64,000 nt of DNA from an uncultured Prevotellaceae bacterium (GTDB lineage: Bacteria; Bacteroidota; Bacteroidia; Bacteroidales; Bacteroidaceae): contig CAMVOK010000015.1 of the NCBI GenBank assembly GCA_947169115.1, positions 16,408 through 80,407 of the forward strand. Reading direction: 5' to 3'. The notes below the pieces were generated by a model that saw nothing but the letters and a program-made list of their open reading frames with translations, was not told the DNA's origin and searched no databases. Within the stretch, counting starts at the first letter, position 1. Each line of letters begins with the position of its first letter. Made by a program: the position numbers and the translations under genes. This document shows positions 15,901 through 22,690 of this stretch, piece by piece.

Positions 15901-16296
15901 TGCGACGACTATCAAAGCTATGTAAATCCCTCATTCATACATAATCAGGATGGCGTAATCGTAGATAGCTACGACTGGTGGACGAACACAGGTTGGGGCG
16001 ACGGAAAAAACTACGCTACAGTAAACACCAACGCCAAGAACTGGTTGACGAAACGTGCCAATTACATCTACACTCACCTTGACGTGTATGACATCTCGGA
16101 CGACATCATCGAGCCTGAAGAGGATGATTACGGCCGACCTGACCGTGTAGATGTCGCAGAGGTCATGCAGAAGCCCGTTGATGTATATACGATTCATGGC
16201 ATACTTGTCCGCAAGCAGGTTCCATACGGCCGTTTCAACATTGGGCTGATGCCTGGCATCTACGTTGTTAATGGTAAGAAAGTTGCAATACAATAA
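12970..16296 (+). CDS. Large secreted CotH-kinase family protein with discoidin domain and sorting tail
   Basis: The 1108-residue protein has an N-terminal signal peptide. Residues about 25-200 form a beta-rich Trp-rich region (RKQMLTYGGKWGTHAFLDS). A discoidin/F5-8-type carbohydrate-binding domain follows at about 425-595 (MLDGNPSTFYHSTW, FILQGSNDGNSWNDI). The CotH kinase-like domain covers about 650-1030, with GRGNSSW (about 687), KNPYRMKF, KSWVLLANKQ, ELYVNNQYRGSYNFTEK and PVWDFDWSYG. CotH proteins include spore-coat protein kinases; extracellular Bacteroidota members have unknown targets. The C terminus (VYTIHGILVRK, then GIYVVNGKKVAIQ) looks like a type IX secretion sorting tail. It is 30 bp after the double SGNH gene and 6 bp before the exonuclease gene. 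Confidence 0.85.
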   Translation: MKKNVLSLLMLFYGLTFLWAINWEKPVLKTTDTPNEGTSYYLYHTGRKQMLTYGGKWGTHAFLDSTGVAALPYLITQSSQGYTFYSSQAENQGLLFRESTGTGVYTDYNYHGDASTHWAIVKNGNGTVNIKTDANDYIWGDYGYKVTSDENTYLLGWNPDAVDISKDGEPLGGNQSVYMLKPNVSGFETNWTFIVTTDYELYQAQEALYAMAEKAASRGITYTDFTSVYNGTDIKAIKAATATLKERIEQGEEEDTIITDTLFIALNDSSTMIFPQKYIKGTEENEDFITFTLAGDTSIVIAKSHIVSMGTEYKGTLPNFESYKFNNKFNDQLYTDAEGEIDSINRKVYVSIGCIGKRLTPSFKLPDGVKAYINGVQQHSKETRLRFDAPVHYTLAYPKQYLYKVVKVSDEVWSTPEGNGEMWITTQVNLTEDMLSTNAPSNSDEGPDKMLDGNPSTFYHSTWGNGAYTPLTWSNGGYYGDGVTEWPYIQIALKEPLSRIKFTYITRPQTSNGYCPLGFILQGSNDGNSWNDIQTLTSEKDGLPTTAATEYTSAILNLGATYKYLRLQLTQSQRKNYLVLSEFALFQVEENPDYVQEDPVLISPAEYTKTFVPYGSEYEVKVDFLTDHPTTEYNVPRVDIWFGDKETWSSSMWIGRNGKSFYEDATIKIDGAGVFPDMEETEIQIKGRGNSSWTNSYSSKNPYRMKFATKVKPFGMTKGKSWVLLANKQSGSMTTNAIAMKIADMVETRGCNHIIPVELYVNNQYRGSYNFTEKTGFSNNSIDLDDDTNAVFLELDSYYDETYKFRDKNYNLYVNVKEPELSEQVTEGLLTETEARQRFQQIQEAFNTFTGATKDGGTAMLDVDAFVRAMLVTDLVRNEELKHPKSWFLYNEDITTTDSLWTFGPVWDFDWSYGYEGTSTYFINNAEIDLFAKMGSNNIGFPFFQQLLRGSDVVKKAYYKLWTEFIKSGKLDELIEFCDDYQSYVNPSFIHNQDGVIVDSYDWWTNTGWGDGKNYATVNTNAKNWLTKRANYIYTHLDVYDISDDIIEPEEDDYGRPDRVDVAEVMQKPVDVYTIHGILVRKQVPYGRFNIGLMPGIYVVNGKKVAIQ

Positions 16297-16302
16297 GAAA
16301 TT

Positions 16303-17064
16303 ATGAAGTTCGTCAGTTGGAATGTCAATGGTCTGCGTGCCGTCGCAGGCAAAAACTTTGGTGAAGCCTTTGAATCTATAGATGCTGACTTCTTTTGCCT
16401 ACAAGAAACAAAAATGCAACAAGGTCAGCTTGACATAGCATTCCTCGGCTATCAGAGTTTTTGGAACTATGCCGACAAAAAAGGCTACTCTGGCACAGCC
16501 ATCTTTACGAAATACGCACCCCTGAATGTCCGTTATGGTATGGGCATTGACGAACATGACCATGAGGGACGTCTCATTACATTAGAATACAAAGATTTCT
16601 ATCTTGTATGTTGCTACACGCCTAACAGCCAGGATGGTTTGCGCCGCCTTGACTATCGCATGAAGTGGGAAGACGACTTCCGCAAATACCTCTTAGAACT
16701 GGACAAGACGAAGCCCGTTATCCTCTGTGGAGACCTAAATGTGGCTCACGAGGAGATTGACCTGAAGAATCCCAAGAGCAATCGACAGAACGCTGGTTTC
16801 ACCGATCAAGAACGTGAAAAGATGACAAACCTACTCCAAAGTGGTTTTACCGATTCGTTCCGCCACTTCTACCCTACCCTTGAAGGTGCCTATTCGTGGT
16901 GGAGCTATCGTTTCCGAGCCCGAGAGAAGAATGCTGGATGGCGTATCGATTACTTTATCATTAGCAACAGACTCGTCCCCTCTATGCTGTCAGCCACCAT
17001 ACATAACGAAGTATTCGGCAGCGACCATTGTCCCGTGGAAGTTGTTTTAGATATAAATCCATGA
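16303..17064 (+). CDS. xth: Exodeoxyribonuclease III / AP endonuclease
   Basis: The 253-residue protein belongs to the ExoIII family, which cuts DNA at abasic sites and trims 3-prime ends in base excision repair. The complete set of active-site blocks is visible: SWNVNGLRA, FFCLQETKMQ, VCCYTPNSQDG, LCGDLNVAHEEIDLKNPKSN, WWSYRFRAREKNAGWRIDYF and GSDHCPVEV. Length is normal. It starts six bases after the stop of the CotH-type gene and so is probably read on the same transcript, an unusual partnership for a repair enzyme that may only reflect lack of a terminator. Confidence 0.95.
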   Translation: MKFVSWNVNGLRAVAGKNFGEAFESIDADFFCLQETKMQQGQLDIAFLGYQSFWNYADKKGYSGTAIFTKYAPLNVRYGMGIDEHDHEGRLITLEYKDFYLVCCYTPNSQDGLRRLDYRMKWEDDFRKYLLELDKTKPVILCGDLNVAHEEIDLKNPKSNRQNAGFTDQEREKMTNLLQSGFTDSFRHFYPTLEGAYSWWSYRFRAREKNAGWRIDYFIISNRLVPSMLSATIHNEVFGSDHCPVEVVLDINP

Positions 17065-17173
17065 CCTTCTTTCAAACGTGCACTCAATAAGAGTCCAATA
17101 TAACAACAGAAATTGAAATTCAAGCCTTTCACGCGGAACTGGATTGATACCCTTTGAGTTTCCGTAGAAGACT

Positions 17174-17219
17174 GAATAAAAAAAAGCCCCCTGCCATCCA
17201 TTTGGAAAGCAGGGGGCTT
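17174..17219 (-). terminator. Terminator after the papain-like protease gene
   Basis: AAGCCCCCTGC and GCAGGGGGCTT pair perfectly. On the minus strand the stem is followed by a long T-run (TTTTTTTATT). It lies 16 bp past the stop of the minus-strand protease gene; on the plus strand the T-run is weak but it may also stop the exonuclease transcript. Confidence 0.9.
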
Positions 17220-17234
17220 AATATGTCTTCGGGC

Positions 17235-20200
17235 TTATCTGACTATACGTTTTCTTCCATCTATGATGTAGAGGCCTGGCTTCAGATTTGCGTTATTCAC
17301 GTGACGTCCGCTCAAGTCATATACACCTTGACGAGAAGCATCAAGAAGGCTCTGTTCTTCATCAACACCCTCAATTCCGTCAATTACGATGTCTCCTTGT
17401 TTTGTACCAAAGTTCAGGCAGAAAACACCTTTAGAGAGCCCCCAAGCGTCACCATCCGGACCGAAGCCCACACGGAGACCTGTATTGCCGTTAGAGGTTG
17501 CATCCTCTACGTCACCACCAGTCTGGTTGAAGGGATAGTAAAGCAACAGTTTGTAGTTAGCCTTCTCGCCTGTGATGTAGGTTTCAGGATCTTCCATAGG
17601 CTGGTTGCCAAAGTTCTGATAGTTGGTCTTCACAAGATTATTGTTCCAGATACGGAACTCATCTATGCAGCCCGTCATATCAGCAGAGGTTGTACCAATG
17701 GAGAATGTCTCTGGACGTGCCACCGTGGTGCCTGCTCCAGAAACAGATGCTATCTGCACGGCATCGCGGAAGAACTTGACAGCACCCTTAGAGTAACTTA
17801 TAGCATAGTGATGCCACTCACCAGCAATGACAAATTCATTGCCACTCTTTACCGTGCGTGTGCCATTGTGGAAGTACATGCAACCCTTAGAATCTGTACG
17901 CAGCATGAAGGTGCTTGTGCTCTCACCGATACCCAGACAGTAGTCAGTCAGTTTTTCGGGATTCATCCACCACTCAAGCGAGAGTTGTTGTGTAGTTTCC
18001 GCCTCAAAGAGGGGCTTCGACAATACCACCTTGGAACCAGCACCGAAAGTAAGTCCATTGTATGAATCGGCATTGGTTACAATGAGTCCACGCTCCTGTG
18101 TTTTGCTGTCCGAACCCTTTTCGTTGGTAGCCAAGAGCGTAATGTTGTAAATACCAGGTTCCTCAGGAACGAATTCATAGGTGTTGGCATTCCTGATGAC
18201 ATACTTCTGAATGGTTCCGGCCAATGTCCACTGTACCGAAGACGGATGGTGCTTCGAGGTGCTGACAAGGCGTGTGGGAGTACCCTTGAGAACAACAGGC
18301 TCACTCAATGTGAAGTCAGCCACGGGGGCAACCTCCCTTACTGATATGGAAGTCGAACTTTGTGCTGTAGCTCCAGCAGGAGAAGTGACAGTAAGGGTTA
18401 CAGTATATTCTCCTGCTTTCTGATAAGTAGCACCTGCGGTCAGCGTACCTGCCTTTTCAACATCAGCACCTGGCATAGACCATACGTAGGAGTAACCTGC
18501 AATTGGGTTCTTCACGGAAAAACTTACACGGTCGCCACTGGCAATCTCAGTAGCGGTAGTCGTGAATTCAGTATCAATAGCCGGGGAGCCAACAACGGTT
18601 ATCGTAAGCGTGTTTGTTATGGTGCGAGCCTGTGGGTTTTCACCAGTAGCATAAGCCTCATAGTCAGAGCCTGTAACCTGAACCTCATAAGTACCAGGTT
18701 CGGGGAACGTAACAGAAGGATTCGTAATTTTCCAGTTGAAGATATTAAGCGAAGGAATGTCCCACGAGAGTTCGCGAATGGCATCGCCACGGGTAGTAGT
18801 GATAGTTGTAGGAATACCTGCATAAACAGGTTCCGAAGGTTCATTGATACGGAGAATATTCTCACTATCCTTGGGACGATAAAGTGTAGGCTGTTTGGTT
18901 GGAACCTCCTGCACATAGTTCACATTAGTGAAGGGAGCGTGGTGACCGCCAACACAGTCGCGCATGTAATCAACTCCATCAATATTGATAATGTCGCCCT
19001 TGTAATAAGCAATCAAGCCATCAGGCATAACATCACCGAAGAACTCACGGTTGTAGCTGTTCTTGATTTGATCTGCCGTGCGTGCACAATTCCAAATGCG
19101 AATTTCGTCATACGATGCATCCTGATAGCTGTTGCCACCATTCTGGAATACGAGATTTCCGAAGCCACCGATACCGCGGAAGGAAGAACTTGAACAGCTG
19201 CCAACCTGTGCATTTCCAAAATAGAGCCTCATGGTACTGCCGCTGACAACAATACTCACATGAGTCCAAGCATTCTTAGTCAGTGACTTGCTGCTGGCAT
19301 CGATACGATGACCACCCGTGTTCCAACCCACAGACATGGTGCCATTGGAGTTACAATGAGCCGAGAATGTGCCCCAGCCTGGACCGAACATATTATTGTA
19401 GTTAATCAGGCTGTTGGGCTTGATGTAGTACTCGATGGTGCATTCGTCGTAACTGGCATTGAAGATGTCGGGAATCATGAATCCTCCCTTAGTGAAGTTA
19501 ACTACTTGATTCGTTTCTGACTTTTCAATGGTAGAAACCACCGTAGCCTGTTCGCTCTCCACCTCACCCTCATAGATGGCTGCTACTCCATAAGTACCAT
19601 TGCCATCCAATTCATAGGTATGAATGTCTGAACCCACTGTTCCTAACTTCGTACCATCAAAATATACGGCATAGCCCTGTAGTGTGTGGCCAGAAGTCAT
19701 AGGAGCCTCCCATACTAGACGACCATCAGCAAAAGCAACGTTCTGAGGAGCATTGTAAGCCGCACCATTGACAATAACGCTAATGATGGTCTTTGCTCCT
19801 GCGCTCTTAACCTCGACTACGCCCGCTTCTCCTAAATCAAACGGAGTTTCCACGCCCTCGCGGTCATACTTGTAATCCATGATAGAGGCTCCGTAGATGT
19901 GTCCTTCGCCTTCACCCCAAGCGCGAGTGTTGACGATGAAGAAGTACTTGAGCGACTGGTTGGTGTCATAACCACTTGAGAGGTCTGTCAGGTCGTAACC
20001 AAACTCCATGGGCTCGGTGTGCATTTTGCCGTCAGCCCATCTACCCAACATTGGAGTTTCGGGAGCAGGTTGCGTGTCTCCATTATGACCGTCACCGGCA
20101 TATTTGAAGTGATCCATCGAGATAATGGCATCGGGCTGGGTGGCCGACAAATCGCTGGAAACACCCGCCTGAAGTAGGAGTTCACTACGACGTGTATAAT

Positions 20201-21245
20201 CCATCTTCAGTTTGATGGTACGCAGGGGACGATAATCCTTACGAGTGTGGTACAATTCTCCTGTCCAGAAACCTGTTAGTTTGCCTTCGCTATTGACAGA
20301 AGGGCCACCCATGGCATAAGGACAATAGATGAAACCACCGTTACACCAACCGCCCCATGAGTTAACGATAATCCAGGCACCCTTCTCGTCCTTACTCTCC
20401 TCACCATAGATACCGTTTCCGTCAATGTCAAACTCAATGCGGTCGTCGTAGCCCACCATAGTCAGAGCGTGGTCAACTGAAGTTCCCCATTTCTTGACGT
20501 AGTACATATTGGTGACGCCGATAGCATCGTTCTGCGCTGTTTTAGGAATCCTCTGCCAGTCACCACCAGAGGCTACACCCAGACCGATGAGTCCGCCACA
20601 CTTGAAAGAGTTGTCGCCTCCATGGTTGTAGAGCCACGACTTTGCTGCCAAACGACCTTCAGGGGTTCCGAGGTTGTAGGGTACCTGAGTGGGTTTGGTC
20701 ATGCGGTTGGAAAAGCCAGAGAACCACTTGTCATAACCCTGCATCCAGCCAAAAACCTCACTGTTCCAGTCGTAGTTTCCATATGTTCGGCTGTAGGTAC
20801 GACCTCCATAGGTTGCCGATGTGGGGACACCTACGTTTGTCACAAAGTCGTCCTTGCTTGAATTGCCGTAAGTTAGCAACCACACAAAATGGCTGGGATA
20901 GTTGTTCTCTGGTGTGCTACTGTCGATGTCACGATAGCTATTGAGTTCGTGAGTAAACATGTAGCAGATACGCGATGCTGAACCACACGAACCTCCATCC
21001 TGGTTAAAAACTGGAGGGAAATACTTCGTTGTGGAATTGTTCACATGGTCGGGTAGTCCTGCATCCTTAGCCATGGCACGGGCTTTTCCCGGAGTGTTTG
21101 CCTTTCCGAACTTCAGAAGGCTGGGCTCGGGGTCATATCCATTCGGATTGTAATCGGGATATTTCTCACGATTCCAGTCCTGAGCCATTAATGACAGTGG
21201 CAACATAAGCAGTGTTGCCAACATAATGTTTGACAGTTTCCTCAT
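17235..21245 (-). CDS. Large secreted papain-like (C1-type) protease with LamG and PKD modules and sorting tail
   Basis: The 1336-residue protein starts with a signal peptide (ending SLMAQD). A papain-type domain spans about 70-335: Gln82 and Cys87 in NQDGGSCGSAS, His259 in SVDHALTMVGYDD and Asn295 in IVNSWGGW, so the catalytic set is intact although the Trp that usually follows the Cys is Gly. A Asp-rich insert (DIDGNGIYGEESKDEKG) may bind calcium. Downstream come a fibronectin-like stretch (about 495-570), a LamG-type domain (about 585-740), a PKD-like pair (about 870-1060), a second LamG-type domain (about 1085-1240) and a C-terminal tail (GVYDLSGRHVNNANLKPGLY then IIDGRKRIVR) typical of type IX sorting. 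It probably degrades proteins outside the cell. Confidence 0.85.
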   Translation of the reverse strand: MRKLSNIMLATLLMLPLSLMAQDWNREKYPDYNPNGYDPEPSLLKFGKANTPGKARAMAKDAGLPDHVNNSTTKYFPPVFNQDGGSCGSASRICYMFTHELNSYRDIDSSTPENNYPSHFVWLLTYGNSSKDDFVTNVGVPTSATYGGRTYSRTYGNYDWNSEVFGWMQGYDKWFSGFSNRMTKPTQVPYNLGTPEGRLAAKSWLYNHGGDNSFKCGGLIGLGVASGGDWQRIPKTAQNDAIGVTNMYYVKKWGTSVDHALTMVGYDDRIEFDIDGNGIYGEESKDEKGAWIIVNSWGGWCNGGFIYCPYAMGGPSVNSEGKLTGFWTGELYHTRKDYRPLRTIKLKMDYTRRSELLLQAGVSSDLSATQPDAIISMDHFKYAGDGHNGDTQPAPETPMLGRWADGKMHTEPMEFGYDLTDLSSGYDTNQSLKYFFIVNTRAWGEGEGHIYGASIMDYKYDREGVETPFDLGEAGVVEVKSAGAKTIISVIVNGAAYNAPQNVAFADGRLVWEAPMTSGHTLQGYAVYFDGTKLGTVGSDIHTYELDGNGTYGVAAIYEGEVESEQATVVSTIEKSETNQVVNFTKGGFMIPDIFNASYDECTIEYYIKPNSLINYNNMFGPGWGTFSAHCNSNGTMSVGWNTGGHRIDASSKSLTKNAWTHVSIVVSGSTMRLYFGNAQVGSCSSSSFRGIGGFGNLVFQNGGNSYQDASYDEIRIWNCARTADQIKNSYNREFFGDVMPDGLIAYYKGDIINIDGVDYMRDCVGGHHAPFTNVNYVQEVPTKQPTLYRPKDSENILRINEPSEPVYAGIPTTITTTRGDAIRELSWDIPSLNIFNWKITNPSVTFPEPGTYEVQVTGSDYEAYATGENPQARTITNTLTITVVGSPAIDTEFTTTATEIASGDRVSFSVKNPIAGYSYVWSMPGADVEKAGTLTAGATYQKAGEYTVTLTVTSPAGATAQSSTSISVREVAPVADFTLSEPVVLKGTPTRLVSTSKHHPSSVQWTLAGTIQKYVIRNANTYEFVPEEPGIYNITLLATNEKGSDSKTQERGLIVTNADSYNGLTFGAGSKVVLSKPLFEAETTQQLSLEWWMNPEKLTDYCLGIGESTSTFMLRTDSKGCMYFHNGTRTVKSGNEFVIAGEWHHYAISYSKGAVKFFRDAVQIASVSGAGTTVARPETFSIGTTSADMTGCIDEFRIWNNNLVKTNYQNFGNQPMEDPETYITGEKANYKLLLYYPFNQTGGDVEDATSNGNTGLRVGFGPDGDAWGLSKGVFCLNFGTKQGDIVIDGIEGVDEEQSLLDASRQGVYDLSGRHVNNANLKPGLYIIDGRKRIVR

Positions 21246-21285
21246 AATATTACATTTTAAGGTTTTTTATCTTTTATAGTGCCTA

Positions 21286-21293
21286 CAAATATA
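21286..21293 (-). promoter_or_regulatory. Probable -7 element for the papain-like protease gene
   Basis: TATATTTG on the minus strand matches TAnnTTTG and lies about 40 bp before the protease start codon, in the 102-bp gap shared with the divergent queA gene. No clear -33 element. Confidence 0.55.
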
Positions 21294-21347
21294 AGACTTT
21301 TTAGCGATTATTTCGTAACTTCGTAGCGTTTTTAACATATTTCAAGA

Positions 21348-22595
21348 ATGATTGACCCTAGAAATATACAAATCAAAGCATTCAACTACCCCCTTGAAGA
21401 CGAAAGGATAGCTAAATTCCCACTTCCAGAACGCGACCAGAGCAAACTGCTGGTTTATGACCAGGGAAGTATCTGCGAACAGAAATTCTACAACCTGCCC
21501 TGTCTGTTGCCCGAAGGAGCATTGCTGGTGATGAACAACACGAGAGTCATACAGGCACGACTGTTTTTCCACAAAGAAACGGGAGCACGTGTGGAGATTC
21601 TTGTTCTGGAACCAGCCTGGCCACGGGAATATCAGGAGAACTTTGCCCAACGAGGACATACCGCATGGCTATGCATGGTGGGTGGACTGAAAAAGTGGAA
21701 ACAGGGGAATTTGCGTGCCGAAGTAGAGATACAAGGGGAACATGTTGTCATCACAGCAGCGCGAGGCGAACAGTTTGGCACAAGCCATTGGGTAGATTTC
21801 CATTGGAACGGGGAATGGACTTGGTCAGAAATCCTCGAAGCCATGGGAGAGCTGCCCATCCCACCCTATCTTAACCGTCCCACAGAGGAAAGTGACAAAC
21901 AGACGTACCAAACCGTCTATTCGAAGATAGAAGGCAGTGTGGCCGCACCAACGGCCGGATTGCATTTCACCCAGCATGTTCTGGACGAACTGGATAGAAA
22001 GGGGATTGAACGTGAAGAGGTGACCCTCCACGTCGGTGCAGGTACGTTTCGACCAGTCAAGTCGGAAGACATCGGACACCACGATATGCATACTGAGCAC
22101 ATCGCTGTCTGCCGACATACCATAGAACGGCTGATTGCACATGGCGGACGTGCCATAGCCGTGGGGACAACCAGCGTTAGGACATTGGAAAGTCTGTACT
22201 GGTTGGGGAGGAAAGTCCTCTCCTCAAATCTTCCCCGTAATGAGGAGGGTGACCTATTCCACGTGGGGCAATGGGAACCGTATGAAGAGGTGAATGGTGA
22301 AGGGTTAAAGGTGAGACGTGAGGATGCACTCAAAGCCCTGCTCAAGTATATGGACGATCATGACCTCGACGTACTTCATGCCTCTACGCAAATCATTATA
22401 GCACCAGGCTACACATATCACATCGTTGAGCGCATGATTACGAACTTCCACCAACCACAATCCACCCTATTGCTGCTGGTTTCGGCTTTCGTGGGAGACG
22501 ACTGGCATCGCATCTACGACTATGCCCTTGAACATGATTTCCGCTTCCTCAGTTACGGTGATTCATCCATACTCATCCCCCAACGAGAGGAGTAG
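21348..22595 (+). CDS. queA: S-adenosylmethionine:tRNA ribosyltransferase-isomerase
   Basis: The 415-residue enzyme adds the ribosyl part of SAM to preQ1 in tRNA to make epoxyqueuosine. Family blocks include VMNNTRVIQARLFFHKETGARVEI, GSVAAPTAGLHFT, EVTLHVGAGTFRPVK, RAIAVGTTSVRTLESL and the closing ASTQIIIAPGYTYHIV, NFHQPQSTLLLLVSAF and FLSYGDSSIL. It belongs to the longer Bacteroidales form that starts with DPRNIQIKAFNYPL. A loop around residues 283-310 (RKVLSSNLPRNEEGDLFHV) is encoded by a GC-rich CCTCTCC/TCTTCCCCGT stretch resembling the repeats near etfB and may be partly repeat-derived. It diverges from the papain-like protease gene. Confidence 0.95.
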   Translation: MIDPRNIQIKAFNYPLEDERIAKFPLPERDQSKLLVYDQGSICEQKFYNLPCLLPEGALLVMNNTRVIQARLFFHKETGARVEILVLEPAWPREYQENFAQRGHTAWLCMVGGLKKWKQGNLRAEVEIQGEHVVITAARGEQFGTSHWVDFHWNGEWTWSEILEAMGELPIPPYLNRPTEESDKQTYQTVYSKIEGSVAAPTAGLHFTQHVLDELDRKGIEREEVTLHVGAGTFRPVKSEDIGHHDMHTEHIAVCRHTIERLIAHGGRAIAVGTTSVRTLESLYWLGRKVLSSNLPRNEEGDLFHVGQWEPYEEVNGEGLKVRREDALKALLKYMDDHDLDVLHASTQIIIAPGYTYHIVERMITNFHQPQSTLLLLVSAFVGDDWHRIYDYALEHDFRFLSYGDSSILIPQREE

Positions 22596-22596
22596 T

Positions 22597-22670
22597 AATC
22601 CTTAACCTCCAACATTACTAATCTTACCACCAGAGCATTACTAATCTTCAACCTCTAACGATACTAATCC
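22597..22670. repeat. 23-bp tandem repeat (3 units) after queA
   Basis: Three 23-bp units begin at 22597, 22620 and 22643, each starting AATC(C/T)T and ending CATTACT or GATACT, followed by a partial AATCC. The array begins one base after the queA stop and ends about 20 bp before the metalloprotease start. Its period equals that of the array at 8599-8729 but the sequence differs. Confidence 0.85.
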
Positions 22671-22690
22671 TATTTTCAAACCATACGACA

